From Isoetes taiwanensis (Eukaryota > Streptophyta > Lycopodiopsida > Isoetales > Isoetaceae), in assembly GCA_021234155.1 (NCBI GenBank), contig JAJEKV010000045.1, positions 7,053,105 to 7,117,104 on the forward strand: 64,000 bases of DNA, given 5' to 3'. A program made the translations under genes and the position numbers. Shown piece by piece: positions 10,416 through 20,466 of this stretch (within the stretch, counting starts at the first letter, position 1; every line of letters begins with the position of its first letter). The notes below the pieces were generated by a model that worked only from the letters and a program-made list of their open reading frames with translations, did not search any database and was not told where the DNA came from.

Positions 10416-12179
10416 TTAACTTTCAAGATATTCTTCTAAATCTTTGATTTCATATTCTAGTAATACACTGACTTTGTTCTCTTTCTCATGTAAACAAAGG
10501 TAATTCAAGCCAACAAGAAGATCTGTAATTGCTGCTTCAGCCTTAACCTGATCTGCAAAATATAGGGTCTGCAACAGTAGCACATTGGTCCGAGAAATGA
10601 CTTGCTGTTCAAAGTTGTGCTCAGATTGCCATCGAATCATGTTGTGGGCAAGCGGTGCTAGCCAGCCAAGTATTCGATCTAAAGCTGCTCTCCATTCAAA
10701 TGCCAATGCTGGATCAAGTGCAGATTTATCTTTAGTGAGACCCTTTAACCGTGCCCGCAAAACTCCTCTTATATTTTGTGGTAACATGCGGTATAAATCA
10801 TCCCGGGCATCTTGACCTATCAATTGTGGATACCTAACCATCTTTTCAATTAAGATTATGACATTTGAATAGTGGAGTGCAAGAGCAGCTCCTCCAAGAG
10901 TTGAGGCAGGTGCAGGCTGTCTATTGCTTTTGGGGTCAAAAAGGAGACTGTTCAAATGCCCATTGGCATGGCCATTACATAGTCGTCTCTGATATAAGTC
11001 TGCATTAGCACAATTTCCTAGTGAAGAGTTCCTGCAATCACAGGGTTGGCCCATCCGTGCTCTTTCACAAGCCTGGCCATTACACATTGTACTAGATGAA
11101 GAAGTGGACAAGCTTCTCATGTGTCTAGATATGTGTTCAAAGTCTGAGGACAGACGAGTCTTCGAACTCCTACTCCGAGCAATATGTGGACCAGAGCTCA
11201 AGCTAGAGCGCGCCAAGTGGCGTTCTTCTGAACTTAATTGCCCAATGGACATACTGCTGATTCCAGGAGCTGCATGTGAAGATCTTACAGCCATTTCAGT
11301 TATAGCAGGACTGCCCTCTGCTGCAGATGGGGCCTTGAAACTATTGCCATTTGACAATTCTTGGGCAGAAAATGAATGAGAGCTGCTTGCAAATGGAAGA
11401 TCTAAGAAAAAGGAACGATTGCTGTCACCATTCTGCTGTGATGAATAAAATCGAGCAGAATCCACCATCGGGGATCCAAACACGCACACAATCCTACCAT
11501 GAATTGTGCATACTGTCCGTGCAAGGAATGTCACAATTTTGTCATAGGTTCTATTCCATAAGGAGATATCTCTCAAGTATTTGATCTCCTGTCTCTGCCA
11601 TGCTATCTTCTGTTCTAATGCATTTAGTGTCTCTTGTTGTTCAGATTCTTGATCTTCCAAAATCCTGCGTACTGCCTGTTCTAAATCAGCTAGAATTTCA
11701 AGTTCTTGGTACAGTTTTGAAGTAGAACCAACGTATCTCTCCATTTTTTTAATTTTGGTCTCCATTTCTTTTGAAGTATACTCAAGAACACTGGCATCAA
11801 TATTCTGCTTCAAGACATCATTGAATACATGTTCAAATCCCTGCAAAGCAGCATCCTGGCATTTTTTCCCAAGCCTTGCAACAGCAGCAGCCAGGGAGGC
11901 AAGTTCCTGAAGCTTTTCTCTGCAAGCAAGGCTAAGAAGCACAGCCTCACTATCAGAAACAAGGTTAAGGACACCTTCGGCCTTGATAGCTCCAGTTCGA
12001 AGACGAATCACCTCCTGATCATTAAGGGACTGCCATAGCTGCATAGATTTAGACATCACATTTGCAACCTCAAAGGCCAGAATTCCAATTCTATTCTTCT
12101 CTGATCTATTGCCCCTCTTCTTAGCCTCTGTAGTGAGCTTATTTGCAGCAGCCTTTATAGTACTCACCTGCCTGCCCAT
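10416..12179 (-). CDS. PSK SIMULATOR-like protein (DUF3475 + DUF668)
   Basis: This 587-codon minus-strand frame has no coding intron. Residues about 29-85 (RIGILAFEVANVMSKSMQLW...) form the DUF3475 signature. About residues 90-250 carry GKKCQDAALQGFEHVF, MERYVGSTSKLYQELE and WNRTYDKIVTFLARTVCT, which match the clade of Arabidopsis At5g04550-like proteins (recalled from family knowledge). Residues about 430-520 (ALALHYSNVIILIEKMVRYP, LYRMLPQNIRGVLRARLK) are DUF668. A low-complexity Ser-rich middle links them. The N-terminus MGRQVST fits an MGxxxS/T myristoylation pattern. Members of the wider family (PSI1-3) promote growth downstream of phytosulfokine signalling and associate with membranes or the nucleus; whether this clade does the same is inference. 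Length is normal for the clade. Intact and probably functional. Confidence 0.92.
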   Translation of the reverse strand: MGRQVSTIKAAANKLTTEAKKRGNRSEKNRIGILAFEVANVMSKSMQLWQSLNDQEVIRLRTGAIKAEGVLNLVSDSEAVLLSLACREKLQELASLAAAVARLGKKCQDAALQGFEHVFNDVLKQNIDASVLEYTSKEMETKIKKMERYVGSTSKLYQELEILADLEQAVRRILEDQESEQQETLNALEQKIAWQRQEIKYLRDISLWNRTYDKIVTFLARTVCTIHGRIVCVFGSPMVDSARFYSSQQNGDSNRSFFLDLPFASSSHSFSAQELSNGNSFKAPSAAEGSPAITEMAVRSSHAAPGISSMSIGQLSSEERHLARSSLSSGPHIARSRSSKTRLSSDFEHISRHMRSLSTSSSSTMCNGQACERARMGQPCDCRNSSLGNCANADLYQRRLCNGHANGHLNSLLFDPKSNRQPAPASTLGGAALALHYSNVIILIEKMVRYPQLIGQDARDDLYRMLPQNIRGVLRARLKGLTKDKSALDPALAFEWRAALDRILGWLAPLAHNMIRWQSEHNFEQQVISRTNVLLLQTLYFADQVKAEAAITDLLVGLNYLCLHEKENKVSVLLEYEIKDLEEYLES

Positions 12180-12194
12180 ATTTGAAGCAAAGAT

Positions 12195-12371
12195 CTGACT
12201 ATTTCCTTGTTAAAAATCGTCAAATTTTTCTACCCAGTTGACCTTATCATCTATTTCCGCAGAGGAAGAAAGTGGTCTATGGTTTACGGTCTATCCTCCT
12301 GCGATATAAGCTTTTCTGTTCTTCATTTTAGCTTCAGAAGGGAAGAAGATTAAGGAACGCATTACTTACAG
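12195..12371 (-). other. Probable 5'UTR intron of the PSI-like gene
   Basis: On the minus strand a consensus donor (ACT|GTAAGTAA) begins at 12371, and an acceptor (TAGTCAG|ATC) ends at 12195, 15 bases before the ATG at 12179. The 177-bp intron would join an upstream untranslated exon to the start codon. This is predicted from splice-site sequence only. Confidence 0.45.
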
Positions 12372-13876
12372 TTTCCATGTTGAAGATGCAGCAGCTATAG
12401 CAAATCCGGCGTGTCCAAATTGCTCATGCATGTAAAAAGGAGGTAGAAGAAGCCTGTGAAGAAACAGCCCAAGTGCATTTCTCAAATCCGACACAGGCCG
12501 GAGAAGCAGGAAGAGTAAGAGGAAGAGATAGGAAATGGCAAAATCGGCAGTGCCAATTTGCGGCCTTGCACACGTCCAAAGCGGCGCCGGAATTAGAGCT
12601 AAAACTGGGACCGCCCATGTGCAAATATGTGACCGATTCAAGGCACAGAAGGGATGCCTCCTCTCTCGTTGAATGTAGACCATGGCGAAGTGGAAGACAT
12701 TACAGGGCAGAACAAAAACCACCCTCTTCTGCCCGAAACAGCAAATCCCCTTTGCCCAGCTCCTTAGCCGGAACAAGGAGGTGATTTTTTCACAGGCGAT
12801 CTAAGAATTGCTGCACACCCGCCTCTTCCTCGAAGAGCTCAAAGGGAAAAGAAAAAAGAAAGCCAAAGTCTGACAGCCTAAAACTACCCAGTGCAGAGGC
12901 GTGAGGGCCAAACAAAAGTGTGCAGGGCCAGACTGCCGGAAATCTGAATTGATTAAGAATAGTTGAACACTGTTTTGTGGGTCTAATCAGAGATGCTCTC
13001 TCCACAGATGCTTTGGAGTCCGGCAAAGGCTTGTAGATTGATATGGGTCCCTTACAAACTTGTAAAATGTTAAAAAAAAGTGACAGAGCAACTGGTTTTA
13101 AGCATACACTGGTGGGTGTTCAGAGACCTGGCAGAGAAACCAGAAAAACAAACAAATGGAAACAGCCTAGCCCCAAAAAGCTCTTCCTAGTTGGTTTGTT
13201 TCCTTGCAATTTCTGTGGGCCAGTCTACTTATTCCTGCCTATGGAAGAATCACCCTCTTAATCCCAGAAGCTCAGTCCGCATTTTACAGATCAGTCCGAA
13301 TCAAGCGACCTGATCTCTGGAATCTAAACATGTTCAGCAGGCTTTTGAGTCGCAAATTTTTATCCTGTTTGCCGTATTTTTTTTTTTCCCTGATTTCTGC
13401 CCTATTTTTGAATCTGAACTTCTGAAGGCTGGATATAATACGATTTTCGCATAGAGACAAAAAGGAGACCGAGTTGGTTAGGCTTGTTTCCATTACGGGT
13501 GCCGGAATTCAGGTGCTATATCACCATAGCTGATCTGCGGCTGACGGGTGAAGGGTGCCCATCATATTTGGTCTTGCCATTCTGATGAGAATGACGGGCT
13601 TTAGACGGTTGCCACGCAGGCACAGTTGGTAGGTGGTATTTCAATGTAAGACGCGTACAAGGTTTGTGTATTTGTTTTGGGTGACCATCTCTTTGCCCCA
13701 TATCTATATATTTTGTATCTATTCTATTCTATTCTCGGAAAGGATCATTGGGCTTCGTTCTGCCCTGTCCTCCAATCAAAGCATGCCACATGGCAGTTTT
13801 TCTTTACCTGAAAAGAGACCAAGAACAAATGAAGAGCAGGAGCGACGCCCAGCGACTGCTTCAACGGATCTACCTT
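12372..13876. other. Upstream/leader region of PSI-like gene and intergenic DNA
   Basis: The first few hundred bases probably contain the untranslated first exon and promoter of the PSI-like gene. Open frames in both directions (12366-12784, 13633-14097) lack any recognisable domain. A short run of 'attct' pentamers (about 13715-13736) matches the pentamer tracts seen elsewhere in the window. Confidence 0.4.
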
Positions 13877-13947
13877 GCATTCAGACATTTTTACCCTTGA
13901 TTCAGAGTTTTTTACCCTGCATTCAGAAATTATTACCCCGCATTCAG
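13877..13947 (+). repeat. ~22-bp tandem repeat (attcag...ttaccc)
   Basis: Three full units and a partial fourth follow the pattern g(c)attcag-6/8 AT-rich bases-taccc. Together with the hairpin 40 bases downstream, this forms a compact structured region. Confidence 0.7.
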
Positions 13948-13985
13948 GTGCAGAACGAAGCCCACATGATCCTTTCCGTTAGGGC

Positions 13986-14082
13986 AAAGGCCCCCTGGCC
14001 TGTTTTCTGCCCGGTCAAGCAGGCCTCCGCGCTTCGCGCGTCGGCCAGCTTTCCCGGGCAGAAAACAGGCCAGGGGGCCTTT
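13986..14082. repeat. Perfect 29-bp inverted repeat (GC-rich hairpin)
   Basis: The arm 13986-14014 begins 'aaaggccccctggcctg' and is exactly reverse-complementary to 14054-14082. The 39-nt loop is itself GC-rich and contains the palindrome cgcg-cttcg-cgcg. The structure is far more GC-rich than the flanks. It could extrude as a cruciform or fold as a strong RNA hairpin; no poly-T follows, and a terminator role is not implied. Confidence 0.9.
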
Positions 14083-14902
14083 CCCTTATACAAGTAGACC
14101 TAGTAACTTTGTCAAGCCATCCCCACTTACCTTCAATGTATGCTCTAGCCACCAAATAGAGAAGTTGATTCTGTAGAATTGATGATTCACATCGTGTTTC
14201 TCACATGTCCACCAAGCCTTAATGACCTTATAAGCATCTACTAAACGTGTTTTCGAGCACTTGATTGTCTTCCAGTCATCATCTCTGGGCAGCTTGACAT
14301 TCCTCGTGACACTGTCCAGCCCCAAAAGACAAGCTCAAAGCACAGTAGTTGGCCTACTGCACAAGAGACCCATGTTTATTGATTGCCAAGTAGTCATTGG
14401 TTGTCAATTACCATTGAAGTCATCTCACATTGCATATAGTCAAGCATATGGTCAGGTGGTTCACCAATATGGCTCTATGTTCACAATAAATGAACATGTT
14501 GTCTCATGTGTTGTGTTGTTAATGGTCTTTATTTGTATCAACAATCGCTTCATTCACGCATTATTCTAGAGAGCACTCCAAGATGTGATACTGTGTAATT
14601 ACTATAACAAATGTACATAATGGCTCCTTATTGAAGCAAACATTCATGGAATTACTAAGGTTTTTTTTTTCATTAAGTAAATATTATTAACATTATTATA
14701 GCTGCAACTACAAACATTATATTATGTAGCTCCTAGGTACAAGACACTTTATTAGCGCAACAACCCAACCTCTAGTGTCAACTTATCTGGAAGCTCAGCC
14801 TATCCACGTGTCTCAAATGTTGAGTTGGACTCAAAGAATCCGTCTGATATGGGTCTATTGGAATGGAAGACCGAGGAAAATTTTGCTCTGGCGACTCTTA
14901 TT
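14083..14902. other. Non-coding interval
   Basis: No gene or RNA was recognised. A short poly-T tract lies near 14662. Short open frames in this span have no domain character. Confidence 0.4.
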
Positions 14903-15020
14903 GTATAGGGGAAGGGAAGCAGGGGCTCCCCTTCCGCAAAATTGGCAGGGGCCCCACCGGGCCGGGAGCCGGGTCCGCTAATTTTTCTAAGGGGAGCCCC
15001 CGCCTCCCCCCTACAAAATG
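14903..15020. mobile_element. Small fold-back (MITE-like) element
   Basis: The left half 'ataggggaagggaagcaggg' followed by 'gctccccttccgcaaaattggc' is mirrored, imperfectly, by the reverse complement of the right half (14970-15020: 'ctaatttttctaaggggagc' then 'ccccgcctcccccctacaaa'). The ~115-bp element is very GC-rich at its centre and has no coding capacity. Confidence 0.6.
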
Positions 15021-15104
15021 GAGAAGTGGGGAGCCGTCAAAACTCGCCGGATTTGCCACAGTTGTGTATGAAAATCTGAATACTTATAGATTTATATGAA
15101 AATC

Positions 15105-15345
15105 TGTATAGATTTGAAGCCTTGAAGCCTTGAAGAACCGAAGCCTTGAAGCCTTGATGCCTTGAAGAACCGAAGAACCGAAGATTTGAAGATTTATATG
15201 AAAATCTGTATAGATTTGAAGCCTTGAAGAACCGAAGCCTTGAAGATTTGAAGCCTTGATGCCTTGAAGAATCGAAGAACCGAAGATTTGTACTTATAGA
15301 TTTGAAGCCTTGAAGAACCGAAGCCTTGAAGCCTTGATGCCTTGC
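15105..15345 (-). repeat. Variable 9-mer minisatellite (GAAGCCTTx/GAAGAACCx/GAAGATTTx)
   Basis: About 20 units of 9 bp mix three main variants: gaagccttg, gaagaaccg and gaagatttg, with occasional gatgccttg. A longer phrase ('tatatgaaaatctgtataga') interrupts it twice, giving a higher-order arrangement. The minus strand stays open through the array (KASRLQGF-like), but this follows from the 9-bp period and is not evidence of a gene. Confidence 0.8.
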
Positions 15346-17517
15346 CGGTGAAGCATCTCCAAGCAAACCCCAAACGAACGACCGGCTGAGCTACCGGCTG
15401 AGCGGAATCGTCCGCCCTATTTCCATTCCGTAATATTGGCGAATGCCACGTGGCGTCACCAAAATAATTTGGGCGACCCACTTTCCATTTTGAACGTCAT
15501 CATTGCTTCAAATCCAAAACAGGCGAAGTAGAGGTTAGGGTTCTATCCTTCTTTTGTTTTTGGTGTCTTTTTGCCATATAGATGCGAGTTGCCCCGCTTC
15601 CATGCTATGTTCCCATTTTTGGGCTTCGTGGTGGTTCGACAATTGATCATCGGCATTGTTTCCTGCTTTCGTTCCATGCCATGCTTGTATTGTTGTTGAG
15701 TGGTTGGCTTTGCCACTTCTTTCCCAATCAGAAAAAGGGTGATTGATTATCTTGTTTTTCTTTGTGGCGTTATCATTTTTCATGTCCATGTTTTCCACTC
15801 GGGAAGCCCATTTAGTTTTCTCTCCATAGGAGTTGAATGCGAATACTCAGCGCCTGCTTGCAAATCTTGATCGAGAGCCGTCTTTCAAAAAGCATCTTTA
15901 CAGCATCAATACTTACTTTTGTGCAGCTCGGAGCAGAGGAGATTTTGTGATTCCAGATAAATAATCTTGCTTGCTCCTTTTTATTATGTAAAATCTGTCT
16001 AGAGTTTGATAGCTGCAATAATTTAAAACAGTTTAAAACAGTCTCTGCAATAATTTTTTTCTTTGTTGCTCTGCCATAGCCTCTAAGGGTTGCAATATTC
16101 GGTGAGGTTTCACTTGCAATTCCAGCTAAGGTCGAGCTTTAGTTTTGCATAACAGGAGCTCTAAATACATTAATCAATTCGTTGCCCTTTTCTTGTTTAC
16201 TTCCTTAAGTTCTATTGCCTTTCTTTTTTGTAATTCATTGACACTCATGTTGTTACTATTTGTCAACTCATGTTAATATAATGGGTGGTTTCAGAATTCC
16301 CTATGAGCTTCTGCATATAACCTTTCTCATAATCTTTCTCAGTATAATGTTTTCTTTACTTGCCCTCCCTCTTTTGTTCATGTCAAAATTGTTTTTCTTT
16401 TTCTCTCTCTCGGCTCATTTAGCTTCTTAAGTTGCAGTTTATTGTCATTCATCTGCTTGTTAGTAGGGTATCATCATGTTCGACACCTAAGCCTTCTTAG
16501 TTTCTACACTATTGCAATGCAAATGTCGGCTGGTCATGGAAACTGTACATTGTATTCTAGCTACCATGTCTCGTTTCCACCTAGTTAGTCATCTCATCAA
16601 TTTTGGCTCGGCCTTGTTCCCAGGCTTATATTGCATCCAACTGGAAATTTAGTATCAAGCATTACCTCTTTGGAACTAGTTTTACTCTAGTTAATAAAAT
16701 CCTTACCTTTTGTTGGAAGTGATTATTTGGATTTCTTTGCCTCATGCACATGGTTGCCAAGTGCAAGTATTCTTCTTGGATATCACTATTTGAAGTTTGC
16801 AGTTCGTGTAGCATTGGAAGCTATAGATACATGACAGAAAACTAATGCTCCAAAAAACATAAAAATTCAACATGTGAGAGTGAGAGCTGTTAATATTTCA
16901 AGACAAACATATGAAAAAATGCTTGTATTAGCGGGCGATGGGGTTTGAACATGAAACCTTGTTTTTGATGGCAATGGGATTTGAACACGGAACCTTTTTG
17001 TTGCTTTGGAAAATGTTTGTCTTTTTGCAACTCCCTTGAGTGGTTTGAGTAGAATTCAAGAATTTGGGATGCAACTGACTATATAATTGTTGAGACTCAT
17101 CCTTGCTGTCACATTTAAGGACATTGCATTTAAGGAATAGAATTCAAGAACGTTGATTCTTCTGAAGCATGGTTTCATTAATTACAGAAATTTCGTTTTC
17201 TCGTTTGACAACGAAATAGGTCGTGGTCACCCCGGGGATGGTAAGAAATGATTCCTCTCAACCAAAACAAAGCGTCAATAATCCTAAGTTCAGCTTGAAA
17301 AAATAACACGCGCCATAATTTGACACCAGGCCTGTAGCCCAAAGCTGTCATGACAGTAACCGAGGGGTTTGAGCAGCATCACGAGTGGTCGTAAGGATCG
17401 CCGCAGAATACAAGAAGCACATTGTGTGCTTCGTGGTCAAGTTACCATCTGGGGGATGTATAAGTGGTGTACTGCCATTTTGAATGCCTAAGCATCACCC
17501 TATTCCATTTTGTTTGC
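15346..17517. other. Intergenic DNA, no gene recognised
   Basis: Moderately T-rich sequence with short frames only. Two copies of the phrase 'atggg.tttgaacatg/acgaaacc' sit at about 16937 and 16972. Around 17215-17460 the sequence is richer in GC and may be an old transposon piece, without a recognisable domain. Confidence 0.35.
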
Positions 17518-17518
17518 T

Positions 17519-17542
<24 letters not shown>
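17518..17542 (-). repeat. Poly-T tract (poly-A on minus strand)
   Basis: A homopolymer of 25 T lies about 310 bp beyond the apparent 3' end of the minus-strand LINE remnant. It could be a retroposon tail or a simple homopolymer. Confidence 0.6.
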
Positions 17543-17549
<7 letters not shown>

Positions 17550-17854
17550 TAGTAGATGCGTAGCCATATTGTATTACTGTCACATTTCATGTGGCCCATT
17601 TTAAGCTTTGGAGCTTTTGGATGAATACCAAAGCATGAGGTATGTTGCAAGCAGTTATGTTGATATAATCGTGTAGAGCCATTGTGAAACTAATATGTTG
17701 GAATTGTTGAGATCATCTTTGAAAGCTAGCATCTTTTTACCTTTTATGCATCCCTTTTCCATCTTTCTCCTGGACATCTTGAATTGCACTTTCTCCTTCT
17801 TGTATGTGCTTTTCTGATTATTTTGCATTCCTAATTTTAATTTCTGTACAGTTT

Positions 17855-19271
17855 AGAATAGAATAGAATAAAATTTTTATCATCCACAGAGACCAATTGG
17901 CCTATGGGACCCAAACAGGAGGCACAACAAGCGTATTACTGTCCGGGATAACCTCCCCCCCCAAGGGTTGGTTGGGGGAAGAACCATGACAGGAATAGGT
18001 TTGCTGTCAAACTGCACAAATACAAATACAAATATATACATACATCGTGGAAAAGATATATATGTACACGTATCAGGTAAGTGCCCGAGGACCGAGCTGA
18101 TCTCGATGATCCATGATCTCTTGGAGGTACGATCCCAACCTTCATACCGAGCTCGTGGCGAGCAGCTCATGGCGACCAGGTCAGCATAGCATATCCGAAT
18201 ATCATCATATGCCAGACAACTCTGAAGGAAATACCGCTCCAACTTGGCAGCGCTGGCAAAGCCTCTCCTGACGCGGCTCCCCAATCCATCTTCCCGTCTC
18301 AATTCGGAGATGGTGTGCACCTGCGTGGATAGAGGCAATTGATTTGCACTTTTTCATGGGTAGATAAGTGTGCAGATAGCATTGTGGGCCCTGCCCCAAC
18401 ATGGGATTTATGTGGTGTTGATAATGTATCGTCTTGACCTATTCAAAGGTGTTGGCATCCCATAGCTTGCTGAGGAAGCATGTGTCAAGATATTGTCTGA
18501 GAGTGTGGCGATTTGCCTCCATTTGCACTCGGATGCACCTGTGCTCCTGCACATTCCATCTGGCCAGCCATTGAGCTCTCTTTTCCCGCCAGCAAGCTTT
18601 TAGGCGTTGAGGCCCTATTGCCACAGTGGAAGCGAGGTTAGGGAGACGAGTATCCTCCATGATGACCACCTTCTGGAAGTAGACGATGTGTATGTCAAGG
18701 CGCCCCTTTGTAGAGGCAAGAAATTGGTTTCCTGCAACAGTATCTGGTATGGGACTGTGGACTTCACCCCTAGGGCCCATGCCAAGAAAGCTTTCTGCAC
18801 CCACTCCAAGTCATTCCAAGTGGCGAGGGAAATCACCGGGCCCCCGACCTCAACCCCATACAGAAGCACATGTTCCACTAGCACCTTGAATAGGTGCGAT
18901 TGGTGGGCCGAATCATATAGCTCTGCCTTGTGGGTATTGTTCTACATTGCATAGAGTGCCTACCAACCTGCTGCGGCTCGCAGCCGAATAGAATTGTCCC
19001 AGTTCATTGCCGATGGAAACTCCAACCCCAAATATTTATAAGCGAGCACCACTTCAACATTTTGGCCACGATAAGTAGGGTTGGGGAGCAGCCCATTGTA
19101 ACCATTATATTCTTTTGTAAGTGTCTTCAATAAAACCCAGCGAAATCTACCAGTGCATACTTTTATCGTGGACCATTTTAAAATGGCACTGCAGATATAT
19201 GTGATATATGATAATGTTTTGCAAGAATGATCTGCTTTGGAACTCCAGTTAGATGTTTGACTTCTCATCAT
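17855..19271 (-). mobile_element. Non-LTR retrotransposon (LINE) 3' remnant
   Basis: On the minus strand, conceptual fragments in several frames are collinear with the C-terminal part of plant LINE ORF2. 19050-18960 reads VVLAYKYLGLEFPSAMNWD. 18850-18740 reads WNDLEWVQKAFLAWALGVKS. 18340-18205 reads LRIETGRWIGEPRQERLCQRC, the CxxC half of the terminal zinc knuckle; the matching ...CLAYDDIR follows in another frame. At least three frameshifts make it dead. The reverse transcriptase core is missing, so it is 5'-truncated. It ends in about three TTCTA pentamers (plus-strand 17858-17875), which may be the element's 3' tail. It shares the 'xHHLxxExGRW...CxxC' block with the LINE at 23-25 kb. Confidence 0.8.
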
Positions 19272-20466
19272 TGTGGCATATTCTATAATGTAACATAATC
19301 AAGAGCCTTGAAAATTTTATTCTAACTACTTTGTTGAAGTTTTCCATACTCTCACACTCCATTGAAATTAGTAGAACAATTGTGTGCAAGTTTCTTTGGG
19401 CAAGAGAAAGATACTGCTTGCACAGGTTGTTGTTGTAGTCAATTGCAATTGAAGACCGACTGCCTCTCAGTAAAACCAGTCTTTGCTCCAGGTAATAGAT
19501 TCAGAGCTTCTTTATGGTTCATGAAGTTTCAAATCGTGGGTCTTTAATTTTGCTAGCATGCAAATGGCTGTGCTCAAGAAGTAGGCAGATTAAATTTCAG
19601 GAGCTATAGTTCTTTCAGGATCTGAGCTTTGGTATTGTTGCAAGTGGTATTAAACCAACATATGAAGTTCCATTTAACAATTCCATAGGAAAACTAGATA
19701 TAGCAAAAGCAAATCAAATCAAATGAGTTCACAAATAATAGCATCTCACATGACAAATTGTTTGGCATAGATCGAGTAGATACTACTTAGAAACAAGTAT
19801 GGAACAAGGGATAAGGACATTTTAAAACAAGGGTTTGCATAAGGATTAGAGAAGAGGCAAAGGAGGAGCTAGCTACATTAAGGTAAGTAATGGGAATTGT
19901 AAAAGGTGTTATATAGAATAGAATAGAACAGAATAGAACAGGATAGAACAGAATAGAATAGAATAGAATAGAATAGAATAGAGAAACTCGCAAGCATTTT
20001 ATCAAAAATAGTTGGAAAAGTTGAAGAAAAATAAGATCTATTAAGGAATTCCTTTGAACAGATAGCCCAGCCTAGTTTCTCAATATCTTGCAGTCTATAA
20101 GGAATACCTTTGAAGACGGCCTAGCCTAGTTCTATGCGATTCCAAGACAAAATTTAGCATGCACATTTTTCAACTTCTCAAATACCTAACAGTAAAGACA
20201 AAATCCAGCATGCACATTTCTCAACTTCTCAAATGCCGCAGCGGTCGCCTTCAAGACTCCCATGACATCACATCAAAATTCGGCATTTAAAAACTCAATG
20301 CAAGATGCTTACGAATAAACGTTACCCATACAAAGCTCTCATAAAATTTTCCAATGAAACTATTACGTTTAAGCAGCTGTAATGCTATTTTTATTTATAA
20401 TGTGATGCATTAAAATGTTCCCACTTCTAAGCAACTAACGTTGGGATTTCCATATACATATGAGAA
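19272..20466. other. Intergenic DNA with (TAGAA)n tract
   Basis: No gene was seen. A pentanucleotide array (tagaa with tagaac variants) occupies about 19914-19982. Around 20045-20240 short phrases ('ccagcctagtt', 'cacatttctcaacttctcaaat') are duplicated in tandem. Confidence 0.45.

Noticed and set aside
12366-12784. Frames of 103-136 codons in both directions upstream of the PSI-like gene
   Set aside because: GC-richer promoter/leader DNA; no homology seen.
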